Source: an uncultured Christensenellaceae bacterium
Lineage (GTDB): Bacteria > Bacillota > Clostridia > Christensenellales > Borkfalkiaceae
Assembly: GCA_910588695.1 (NCBI GenBank)
Contig: CAJUOV010000005.1
Span: 48,075-112,074 of the forward strand
Direction: 5' to 3'
Length of the DNA stretch: 64,000 bases
Shown: positions 29,956-37,071 of the stretch, piece after piece
Layout of the letters: every line of letters starts with the position of its first letter
Numbering within the stretch: position 1 is the stretch's first letter
Made by a program: the position numbers and the translations under genes
The notes under the pieces: model-generated
What the model was told of the DNA's origin: nothing
Seen by the model: only the letters and a program-made list of their open reading frames with translations
Databases searched by the model: none

Positions 29956-32949
29956 ATGGAGGAGAATCGCAACAACGGAATGAACGGAATGAATCCGAAC
30001 ATGAGCGGCATGAACCCGCCTATGGGCGCGCGCGGAATTCCGGTAGGCATGAACCAAAATATGAACGGTATGGGCGGAATGAATCCCGCGGCAGGCGGTA
30101 TGAACCGTCCGCCCGTGCTTCCGAACGACAAGCAACCCGCGGCACCCGTGCCTCCCGTCGGCGCGGGCGTTTCTACTGCGCTCGTACCAGTGGGAAAAGC
30201 CACAAAAGAACCCGAAAAAAAGAAAAAGAAGAAAAGACCCTCCGTCTTATACAATATTTTTGCAATTTTGATGTTCCTGCTTATGGTGGGCGGACTTTTT
30301 CTCGGTTTGCTCGGCAAATATTGGGTCTATCTCTCCCCCTCCTCGCTGTATCTGCCCGAGAACGTTGAAAACACAACTCTGACGGGTACTCTCGTCGGCA
30401 TACTGATCGACGGAATCATGAACATTCAGGGCTATCTGAGTTTCGGAGAGGGCGTTACGGGAATTATGGGCGCGTTGCAGCACCTTCTTCCCGCCGTATC
30501 TCTTCTTGTGCTCGCGGTCTGCATCGTTTACGGACTGATCGCAATGATTATTGCCCTCTTTTCGAGAACCAATTCAAGAAGAGCGCTTCAAATCGTATCC
30601 ACCTGCATGCTTGTCGGTTACGGTTGCTGCGGACTCAGCACCCTTTTCTTCGGCAGTTTTGCACAGGTGGACTTCGTATCTCTCGCGCTCGCGGCGCTCG
30701 GGTTTTTGAATTGCTTTATCACGGCGATCATCGCAAACAAACAGATCGGCGCGATGAACGCGTTTATTTCCCTTTTCTCGATCGCGGCTACCGCGCTGTT
30801 TGCTCTTCCGATGAGCGACATGCGCCGTTACGCATTTGAGACCGACGCGATGATGCCCGTTATTTTCGGGTTTGTTTCGCTCGGCGTGCTCTATCTCAAT
30901 TTCTTCTTTACCGCCGCGCGTATCTGCGCCAAGAAAGGGAAGATTTTCGATCTCGTCATGCATACTCTGCAATTCGCGCTTATCGTGACGGTTTTCGTTA
31001 TGACGCTGCTTGCAACCAACCCCATGACCGACATGTTCAGAATGATCATGCCGCTTGTCTGCTCGGTCGGCTCGCCCGCGCTTGCGCTCGTGACGTTCGC
31101 TCTTTCGCTCGTTATCGTATTCATGCCTAAGATCCTGAAAAAGGCCGAAGACAAAAAAGCGAATAAGTCGGGCGCGAAAGCAAATGCAAAAACGAAAGAG
31201 AAAGACAAAAAGAAAAAAGAGAAAGATCAGCCGGACGAACAGCGCCCGATGAATCCCGCGTTGCCTTACGGCGCGCCCGCGCCGATGGGTCCCGTGCCCG
31301 CACAGCCGGTGATGAACCGTCCTGCGCCCGCACAGCCTCAACCTCAACCCCAGCAGGCGCAACGGCCGATGCAACAGCCTCAGCAACCGATGCGCCCTAT
31401 GCCCAATCAGGCGAACCGTCCGCCTATGCGCCCGAATCCTCCCCGCAAAGACGACGATTTTTCGGGAACCGCCAAGAGCTTCAAAGTCCCCTTCTCCACG
31501 GGCGGCGGAGACAAGAAAACCGATCCCGCAACGCAGGCGGCGCTTGAAAAGCTCGCGCAGGAAATGCGCAATATGAAAGAAGCGCAGTCGCATGCCGTCA
31601 GCGCGACCCCTCAGGAAGATTCCAAGACGCGCGAAGCGATCGAAAGCCTTGCGGAACAACTGCGCGCCATGAAAGAATCGCAGAAGCAAACTTCCAATCA
31701 GGAAGATACCGCAACCAAATCCGCAATCGAGCAACTGACCGAAGAGCTGCGCGCCATGAAGGAGGCGCAAGCCAAGGCGGAAGCGGAGAGACGCGCCGCC
31801 GAAGAGGCGAAGAGAACGGAAGCCGAAAGAGAAGCTGAACGCAAAGCCGCGGAAGAAGCGCGCATTGCCGAAGCGGAGCGCAAAGCCGCAGAAGCCAAAG
31901 CCGAAGCGGAAAGAATCGCAAAAGAAGCGGAGCGCAAAGCCGCGGAAGCGCGTCTTGAAGCGGAAAAAAGAACCGAAGAAGAGCGCAGACGTCTCGAAGA
32001 AGAACGCAGACGTCTCGAAGAAGAGCGCAGAGCCGCAGAAGCCGCGCGCCTCGAAGCGGAACGCAAGGCGGCGGAAGCCAAAGCCGAAGCGGAGCGCAGA
32101 GCCGCAGAAGCCAAAGCGGAGGCAGACAGACGCGCCGCGGAGGAAGCCCGCGCAGAAGCCGAACGCAGAGCTGCGGAAGCCAAAGCCGAAGCGGAGCGCA
32201 AGGCGGAAGAAGAGCGCAGAAAGATCGAAGAAGAAAAGCGCAAACTCGAAGAAGAACGGAAAGCCGTCGAAGCCGCCAAGGCGGAAGCCGAGAAAAAGCG
32301 GCAAGACGAACTCGAACAACTCAAACGCGAACTGCGCGAACTCAAGACCGCTCAGAACCAGCCTGTCGAACCCGATACGGGCGACGACAATATGGCAAAG
32401 ATCATGGAAGAACTGCGCGCGCTCAAAGATGCGCAGGGCACCACTTCGACGACCTACAACTATTTGCAGGACGATTCGCACGGCAAAGAGCTTTCCGAGT
32501 TCGAAAAGCGTATGGAAGAACTGATCCGCTCTTCGCAAAAGAAAGAGCCCACTCCCAAGAGAGAGCCCACGGCGTTCGAAAAACGCATGGCGGAACTTGC
32601 GGCAAGAAAAGCGGCGATGGCGAACGGCGCGGGCGCAAGCTCGGGCGCTGCGGCATCCCCCCGCGCTTCCATGCCCCCTCAGCCCGCGGCGTCCAACGAA
32701 CCGTCGAGATATGGTTCCCCGAGTTTAGACCCCTTCTTCTCCACGCTTTCAAATGCGGAAATCAACGAATTCGGCGATATCTTCATCGCGAACAAACTGG
32801 GCGTGCTCGAATATATGCCCGCATACGCGATAGGCGGAGACAATAAGGACTTCTTCAACAAAGTCGTTATCTATCTCGGAAAATTCCGTGGCAATATCTC
32901 GCGCGCGCTTCTGGATAAACTGCTTAAATATATTCGCTCGGCGAGATAA
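29956..32949 (+). CDS. Large multi-domain membrane/coiled-coil protein of unknown function
   Basis: 997 residues. Residues 1-58 are Met/Asn/Gly/Pro-rich with 11 Met in repeated GMN units. Residues ~94-400 hold seven to nine hydrophobic helices. Residues ~415-520 are Pro/Gln/Lys-rich. Residues ~525-610 carry three spaced copies of a motif close to LAEQLRAMKEAQ, and two more follow (RELRELKTAQ, EELRALKDAQ). Residues ~595-800 are a charged coiled coil of Ala/Glu/Arg/Lys repeats. A FEKRMEEL-type unit occurs twice near residues 850-880. The last ~75 residues form a compact domain (LSNAEINEFGDIFIANKLG; DNKDFFNKVVIYLGKFR). It has a perfect promoter and its own terminator. ATG 29956 has TTTGGAG upstream. 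I do not recognise a family; a scaffold or cytoskeleton-like role is only a guess. Confidence 0.8.
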   Translation: MEENRNNGMNGMNPNMSGMNPPMGARGIPVGMNQNMNGMGGMNPAAGGMNRPPVLPNDKQPAAPVPPVGAGVSTALVPVGKATKEPEKKKKKKRPSVLYNIFAILMFLLMVGGLFLGLLGKYWVYLSPSSLYLPENVENTTLTGTLVGILIDGIMNIQGYLSFGEGVTGIMGALQHLLPAVSLLVLAVCIVYGLIAMIIALFSRTNSRRALQIVSTCMLVGYGCCGLSTLFFGSFAQVDFVSLALAALGFLNCFITAIIANKQIGAMNAFISLFSIAATALFALPMSDMRRYAFETDAMMPVIFGFVSLGVLYLNFFFTAARICAKKGKIFDLVMHTLQFALIVTVFVMTLLATNPMTDMFRMIMPLVCSVGSPALALVTFALSLVIVFMPKILKKAEDKKANKSGAKANAKTKEKDKKKKEKDQPDEQRPMNPALPYGAPAPMGPVPAQPVMNRPAPAQPQPQPQQAQRPMQQPQQPMRPMPNQANRPPMRPNPPRKDDDFSGTAKSFKVPFSTGGGDKKTDPATQAALEKLAQEMRNMKEAQSHAVSATPQEDSKTREAIESLAEQLRAMKESQKQTSNQEDTATKSAIEQLTEELRAMKEAQAKAEAERRAAEEAKRTEAEREAERKAAEEARIAEAERKAAEAKAEAERIAKEAERKAAEARLEAEKRTEEERRRLEEERRRLEEERRAAEAARLEAERKAAEAKAEAERRAAEAKAEADRRAAEEARAEAERRAAEAKAEAERKAEEERRKIEEEKRKLEEERKAVEAAKAEAEKKRQDELEQLKRELRELKTAQNQPVEPDTGDDNMAKIMEELRALKDAQGTTSTTYNYLQDDSHGKELSEFEKRMEELIRSSQKKEPTPKREPTAFEKRMAELAARKAAMANGAGASSGAAASPRASMPPQPAASNEPSRYGSPSLDPFFSTLSNAEINEFGDIFIANKLGVLEYMPAYAIGGDNKDFFNKVVIYLGKFRGNISRALLDKLLKYIRSAR

Positions 32950-32964
32950 TCAAATGACAAAACA

Positions 32965-32997
32965 AAAAAGACGAATGCAAATTGCATTCGTCTTTTT
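32965..32997. terminator. Bidirectional terminator between the 997-residue gene and the sigma-B module
   Basis: A nearly perfect 16-bp stem (AAAAAGACGAATGCAA and its complement) with A-tracts on one side and T-tracts on the other separates two convergent genes. Confidence 0.85.
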
Positions 32998-33358
32998 ATT
33001 TTCTGATCCGGATCACGACCGAAGTACCTCTGTCCTCACTGTACCGTCTTGTCTCCACAATGGTGTCAACGAGATAAAGTCCCCTTCCGCTCTCCGATTC
33101 CCTGCTGACGAGAATACTTTCGTCGGGCGGACGGAAGGCTTGTAAACTTTTCACGCTGATCGAAATGCTGTCTCCGTTCAGCTCGACCGAGAAGAACGCT
33201 TTTCCTCCGCCGTGACGGAGCGCGTTCGACAACAATTCGTCTGCCACCAATTTACTGTCGTACACGGTATCCTGCGGAATATCGCGTTGCCTGAGCCCCT
33301 TGCACAAAGTATTCAGCGCATCTTTCAGCGCGTTGTAGTTATCGATTTCGAAGTACAT
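32996..33358 (-). CDS. Anti-sigma factor, RsbW/SpoIIAB-type ATP-binding protein with intact kinase motifs
   Basis: 120 residues, a single GHKL ATPase domain. The N box is intact (VADELLSNALRHGGG, with the Mg-binding Asn) and the Gly-rich lid region is ESGRGLYLVDTIVE. Such proteins bind the sigma factor and phosphorylate the STAS antagonist. It is the last gene of a four-gene module, its start overlapping the sigma gene stop by 1 nt. The earlier gene in the module looks like a second, degenerate member of the same family, so this one probably supplies the kinase activity. Confidence 0.8.
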   Translation of the reverse strand: MYFEIDNYNALKDALNTLCKGLRQRDIPQDTVYDSKLVADELLSNALRHGGGKAFFSVELNGDSISISVKSLQAFRPPDESILVSRESESGRGLYLVDTIVETRRYSEDRGTSVVIRIRK

Positions 33359-34086
33359 CAGTCAGCCATACTCTTTTTAAGTCTTTCTTTCAGTTTACTC
33401 AATACCTTGCGTTCCATACGCGAGACATACATCTGCGAAACATTCATGCGGCGCGCTGTTTCGACCTGCGAAAGTTCCTGATCGAAGCGGTAAGCAACGA
33501 GCCTTTTTTCCTCATCCGATAAAATGCTAAGCGCCGATTCGAGTTCGTCGCGGTTTTCGATCCGTTCGAGGTTATCTTCCTCCGCGGGGATCACTTCATA
33601 AAAACTCATCGCGTCCTCATCGTCGTCTACGGGATTGTCGAGCGAAACGATGCCGCCCGCTTCCGCCGCGCGCACCACCTCTTCCTCGCTCACTTTGAGC
33701 CTTGCGGCAAGCTCTTTCGCCGTAGGACGCAACCCTGTTTCGGTCAGATACTCGTCAGCGACCTTTTTGAGATTTACCCGCAATTCCGAAACGCGGCGCG
33801 GCAGATGCACAAGACGGGAACGATCCCTGAAATAATTTTTGATCTCGCCCGTGATCGTGGGCGTAATAAATGTAGAGAACTGCAAGCCTTTGGTTTCATC
33901 GAAGCGATCCACGCCTTTCAAAAGCGCAAGCGCGGCGACCTGATACAGGTCGTCGTACTCTACTCCGCGTCCGACGAATTTTTTCGCAATAACGGAAGCT
34001 ATGTATAGGTACTTTTCTACGATCTCGTTACGGAGCGAAACGTCGCCCGTCTCACGGTACCGCCGAAACAGTTCTTTATCTTCCAT
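33358..34086 (-). CDS. Sigma-B/F/G-type RNA polymerase sigma factor
   Basis: 242 residues with sigma regions 2, 3 and 4. Region 2 has EYDDLYQVAALALLKGVDRFD and the -10-recognition stretch FSTFITPTITGEIKNYFRD. Region 3 starts with HLPRRVSELR. Region 4.2 is QVETARRMNVSQMYVSRMERK. The VHLPRRVSEL segment and the gene context (rsbV plus anti-sigma genes) favour a general-stress sigma-B role over the sporulation sigma-F, which a spoIIAA-spoIIAB-sigF order would also allow. It overlaps the preceding gene by 11 bp and the following gene by 1 nt. Confidence 0.88.
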   Translation of the reverse strand: MEDKELFRRYRETGDVSLRNEIVEKYLYIASVIAKKFVGRGVEYDDLYQVAALALLKGVDRFDETKGLQFSTFITPTITGEIKNYFRDRSRLVHLPRRVSELRVNLKKVADEYLTETGLRPTAKELAARLKVSEEEVVRAAEAGGIVSLDNPVDDDEDAMSFYEVIPAEEDNLERIENRDELESALSILSDEEKRLVAYRFDQELSQVETARRMNVSQMYVSRMERKVLSKLKERLKKSMAD

Positions 34087-34444
34087 GTCTTACGAAACGA
34101 AATTCGATTGCTTTGAGACAATCGTCCTCCTTCTCCATATTCACGTCTCTCGCAAGCGCGCCCAACAGCGCGGATGAAATTCCGTCGTCCGGAAGCAGGC
34201 TTTTCGAGCCGTCTCCGTCCGCTTCGATTCTGACATATACGCCTTCATCTTCGGAGAAACTGACGCGCGCGGCGGGATAACCGCTATGCATGAGCAACAA
34301 CAAACTTTCTGTCACGCACACCTTGCAGTCTTCCGTGTCCTCCATATCGAGACCGACGAAAGAACAGATCCCCCCCGTCGTAAGCCGCAGGGTAGTCATC
34401 AGTTCGCGGTCAAATTGAAAACCGAGAGATAAAATATCTTTCAT
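34076..34444 (-). CDS. Degenerate anti-sigma (RsbW-like) protein
   Basis: 122 residues. Position, length and the segment MTTLRLTTGGICSFVGL followed by DTEDCKVCVTESLLLLMHSG match the N-terminal half of RsbW-type GHKL domains. The N-box Asn is missing: the usual E-x-x-x-N-A-x-x-H reads ESLLLLMHS, and no clear Gly-rich ATP lid is seen later. It is therefore unlikely to be an active kinase but could still bind the sigma factor or the STAS protein. The start ATG overlaps the rsbV stop (ATGA). The family assignment is by similarity and context. Confidence 0.65.
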   Translation of the reverse strand: MKDILSLGFQFDRELMTTLRLTTGGICSFVGLDMEDTEDCKVCVTESLLLLMHSGYPAARVSFSEDEGVYVRIEADGDGSKSLLPDDGISSALLGALARDVNMEKEDDCLKAIEFRFVRHGR

Positions 34445-34746
34445 TCCGCAATCTCCATGATCGTATCGAGCGAACAAATCACAAACAATTTTTTCAGTCT
34501 CGGAATCAGACCTTTGATCCGGATCGTAAACCCGTCGCTTCTGACGCGTTTGAGTATTTTAACGAATACGCCGAGCGTCGTCGAATCGATAAATTCCACT
34601 TTATCGCATTCGAACGTCACTTTGGAGGGCGTTTTATAGCACTTTACAAAATCTTCGTAAAAATCGTCCGCGTTGCCCGAATCGATCTCCCCCGAGAGTT
34701 CGATAACGAGTTCGGGTACTTCTTCCAAAACTTTGAATTGCTGCAT
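34441..34746 (-). CDS. Anti-sigma factor antagonist (STAS domain, RsbV-like)
   Basis: 101 residues, one STAS domain. The phospho-acceptor Ser55 lies in KVEFIDSTTLGVFV. In the sigma-B pathway the unphosphorylated form captures the anti-sigma kinase and frees the sigma factor. It is the first gene of the module and has a good SD, GGAGGAAATC before the ATG. The following gene overlaps it by 4 nt, so antagonist, anti-sigma and sigma are translated in a coupled series. Confidence 0.88.
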   Translation of the reverse strand: MQQFKVLEEVPELVIELSGEIDSGNADDFYEDFVKCYKTPSKVTFECDKVEFIDSTTLGVFVKILKRVRSDGFTIRIKGLIPRLKKLFVICSLDTIMEIAE

Positions 34747-34772
34747 GATTTCCTCCGTATGTCTACTATTTA

Positions 34773-34800
34773 TGTATAACACCGAGAACGCGGGTTTCAA
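34773..34800 (-). promoter_or_regulatory. Promoter of the sigma-B module
   Basis: TTGAAA (34800-34795), a 16-nt spacer and TATACA (34778-34773) fit sigma-A. The overlapping GTTTGA...GTGTTAT resembles a sigma-B-type promoter (GTTTAA, GGGTAT), which would give autoregulation; the second reading is weaker. Confidence 0.5.
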
Positions 34801-34822
34801 ACGCTTTTCGTGAAAATATCGC

Positions 34823-35914
34823 TTAACCGACTCTCTCCGCCCACTCCATCAGTCCGAAATCGCGGATTACGGAGCAAAGACCCGTCTTCTTTTCGGGAAG
34901 AAGCTGCAGTTCGTTCAGAGATTTTGCCGTGGTCGGCGCGCGCCCCGTCAGCGCATAAAAATTATTTCTGTAATGAAGTTCCCCGCTCAAAATCGCTTTG
35001 ATCTCACGGTAAAAAGAGGTGCGCATCTTTTCAAACGAAGCCGCGCGGAATGCAAATTCTTCGGGCGTAGGGATCGAAAGGGCGGAATAAGGAGTTTCGG
35101 CTCTCTTTGCGCGCGTTGCATAATCGGGTACGGTCAGTCTCGGTTTTCCTTTGGAAAAAAATGCAAGATAGAGCGCTGAGAGCAAACCGAACGCCTGTTC
35201 CTCCCCTTTCATCCCGATCAGCCGCGCAAGCGCAACGCCTTCTCCCTCCGACATGCCCTCGCTTTCGCATTTTCTCACAACCGCGTTGATTTCGACTACT
35301 TCACGAAAGGAGAGCGACTTAGTAACAAGCGGCAGCAACGCGCCGTACACCCGTTCTTCCGTCTCCTCCCGCCCCGCAGACAAACCGAATCTGCGCATCG
35401 CTCGCGCCTCGACGAGCGCAAGACGGGTCAGAAGCAGCCGCATATACGCTTGTCCCGCCGTGCTTTCCGCGAGCGCCTCGTCGCAATATACGGCTGCTTC
35501 GGCAAGCGGAACTTTTTTACGAAACCGTTCCGTCTGCACTTCTCCCGATTTTTCGTAAGCGCCGTCCAATGCGGCGCAAGCGGGAAATACCGCGCAAGGA
35601 ATTTTACGCACTTCCGCAAAGAAGCGCGCCGCAGTGAGAGTTCCCCTCCCGCCTGCGGCAACAACGGACGAAACGTCGTCTGAGGTCGCAAAGAGGGGCA
35701 GACAGTCGTCGGAATCGAGCACGAGACAGAGCGCGCGCGAGGGAAGAAAGGTGCGGAACGCGCCGAGCGCGCTTCCGTCCGTCACAAATAAAAGTTTTCC
35801 CGCAGGGCGGTTCTCGGCGATCTTTCTTACGCCTTTTTCGGTCGAACAAAAAAAGAGTCCGCCCTCCTCTCCCGCAGGCGCGTTTGTCTTAGGTAAGAGT
35901 TCGGCGAACATCAT
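34823..35914 (-). CDS. Divergent iron-alcohol-dehydrogenase / dehydroquinate-synthase-fold protein
   Basis: 363 residues. The N-terminal half looks like the Rossmann part of the Fe-ADH/DHQS/glycerol-1-phosphate dehydrogenase superfamily: a Gly-rich turn VVAAGGRGTLTAARFFAEV followed by IPCAVFPACAALDGAY, where the family has GGGsxxDxxK and PTtxsnD. The Asp and Lys of the first motif are lost. The C-terminal half is helical, but the usual His metal ligands are not obvious. It is probably a non-catalytic or repurposed relative. GGAG precedes the ATG. It lies 29 bp downstream of the ArsP_2-type exporter gene and may share its transcript. Confidence 0.55.
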   Translation of the reverse strand: MMFAELLPKTNAPAGEEGGLFFCSTEKGVRKIAENRPAGKLLFVTDGSALGAFRTFLPSRALCLVLDSDDCLPLFATSDDVSSVVAAGGRGTLTAARFFAEVRKIPCAVFPACAALDGAYEKSGEVQTERFRKKVPLAEAAVYCDEALAESTAGQAYMRLLLTRLALVEARAMRRFGLSAGREETEERVYGALLPLVTKSLSFREVVEINAVVRKCESEGMSEGEGVALARLIGMKGEEQAFGLLSALYLAFFSKGKPRLTVPDYATRAKRAETPYSALSIPTPEEFAFRAASFEKMRTSFYREIKAILSGELHYRNNFYALTGRAPTTAKSLNELQLLPEKKTGLCSVIRDFGLMEWAERVG

Positions 35915-35943
35915 AATATTTCTCCGTATTCAATTATAAAAGT

Positions 35944-36942
35944 TCACAGGAGTAGCGCGAACGCATTGACCGCATATCCGACGGCAACTCCGAAAAAATA
36001 CATAAACAACAGAATCATCAATCCGCTTCTGACTTCTTTTCCCCTTCGGAAAAGAACGGTAAACCCAAGCCCCGCATTGGTAATAAGCCCCGCAAGACAA
36101 CTGCCGAATTCGATTCCGCCGACCGCGAAGGTTTCGGCAAGAATCACGCTCGATGCGCAATTCGGCACAAGACCGATGAGACAACATACAAACGGCTGCA
36201 CCCATTTTCCTGCTTGCAAAAAGGATACCACCGCTTCCTCACCGAGTCCGAAAAACAAATATCCGAAGGCAAGATTGACAAGAAGCACAAATGCGGCGAC
36301 TTGAAGCGAATGCAACAACGGCGAAACAAAATAGACGTTCGCTTTGTTCTCATGCGCGTGCTTGCAAACGTCGTAATGCGCATGTCCGTGACCGCGCATA
36401 TGTCCGTGTGCGTCGTGCCCGTGTTCTTTTTCGCACATATGCACGTTTTCTTCATCCGTCTCTCCATGCATATGCTCCGCTTCCTCCGGAATTTCACCGT
36501 GTTCGCAGGGCGCGGGCAAAGGCAGAACGCGCGGTTGCCGTTTTAAGATGAGATCGGCAAGATACCCGACGGAAACGCCCAGAATCAGCTTGATTCCCAC
36601 CGTAGCGAGCACGCTGTAAACTTTATCGAGCGGCATAAGCGAGGGCGTAGTCAGCATTACAAGAAGCGCCTCGTCGCTTGTAGCGATAAATACGGCAAGA
36701 AGGGTTCCGACCGTAATATGACGGTTGCGGTACAGCTTTGCCGCCATGACCGAGAAACCGCACATCGGAACCGTGCCGAGCGCAGAGCCGAGGACGGGCG
36801 CCCATTTTCCGGCAAGCGCACGGTTGGGTTTTCCCGCCGCCGTATTATGCTCCAATACCTCGATCAGAATGTACATTAAAAACAAAAAAGGGAAGAGTAT
36901 AGCGGTATCTTTCAAGGCGTCGAGAATGACTTCCCACCACAT
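35944..36942 (-). CDS. ArsP_2-type polytopic heavy-metal exporter with His-rich loop
   Basis: 332 residues and about eight to ten membrane helices in two related halves. The first half has GTVPMCGFSVMAAKLYRN and FIATSDEALLVML, the second LIGLVPNCASSVILAE and GLITNAGLG, matching the putative 10TM heavy-metal exporter family (ArsP_2). Between them is a cytoplasmic loop of ~55 residues with 13 His and 3 Cys, likely metal binding. Substrate could be a divalent metal or an arsenical; the sequence does not decide. AAGGAG precedes the ATG. A strong promoter overlapped by direct repeats lies upstream, suggesting control by a metal-responsive repressor. Confidence 0.78.
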   Translation of the reverse strand: MWWEVILDALKDTAILFPFLFLMYILIEVLEHNTAAGKPNRALAGKWAPVLGSALGTVPMCGFSVMAAKLYRNRHITVGTLLAVFIATSDEALLVMLTTPSLMPLDKVYSVLATVGIKLILGVSVGYLADLILKRQPRVLPLPAPCEHGEIPEEAEHMHGETDEENVHMCEKEHGHDAHGHMRGHGHAHYDVCKHAHENKANVYFVSPLLHSLQVAAFVLLVNLAFGYLFFGLGEEAVVSFLQAGKWVQPFVCCLIGLVPNCASSVILAETFAVGGIEFGSCLAGLITNAGLGFTVLFRRGKEVRSGLMILLFMYFFGVAVGYAVNAFALLL

Positions 36943-36977
36943 GTCGCAAAATCTCCTTTTTGTTTTTACAAGATATT

Positions 36978-37020
36978 ATCATACCCGATTGCAAACGGTT
37001 TGTCAACTGTTTGGTTAACC
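36978..37020 (-). promoter_or_regulatory. Promoter with overlapping direct-repeat operator for the metal exporter
   Basis: TTGACA (37006-37001), a 17-nt spacer and TATGAT (36983-36978). Two tandem near-copies, GTTAACCAAAC and GTTGACAAAC, spaced 12 bp start to start, cover the -35 region, placing a bound repressor over the promoter. Confidence 0.65.
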
Positions 37021-37022
37021 GT

Positions 37023-37056
37023 AAAAAAAGAGCATTGCAAAACTGCAATGCTCTTT
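37023..37056 (-). terminator. Terminator of the ABC ATPase gene
   Basis: A 13-bp stem AAAGAGCATTGCA and its complement with a short A-rich loop, followed by T7 on the minus strand. Confidence 0.85.
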
Positions 37057-37071
37057 CGTGTTTCGTATCGA

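Noticed and set aside
30574..32538. Minus-strand open frame of 654 codons opposite the 997-residue gene
   Set aside because: Phe/Leu/Arg low complexity is the mirror of the Glu/Ala/Lys coiled coil; no promoter or SD fits.
33358..34746. spoIIAA-spoIIAB-sigF operon
   Set aside because: Gene order would allow it, but the sigma factor's region 3 start resembles sigma-B, the middle gene lacks kinase motifs and a fourth anti-sigma gene follows.
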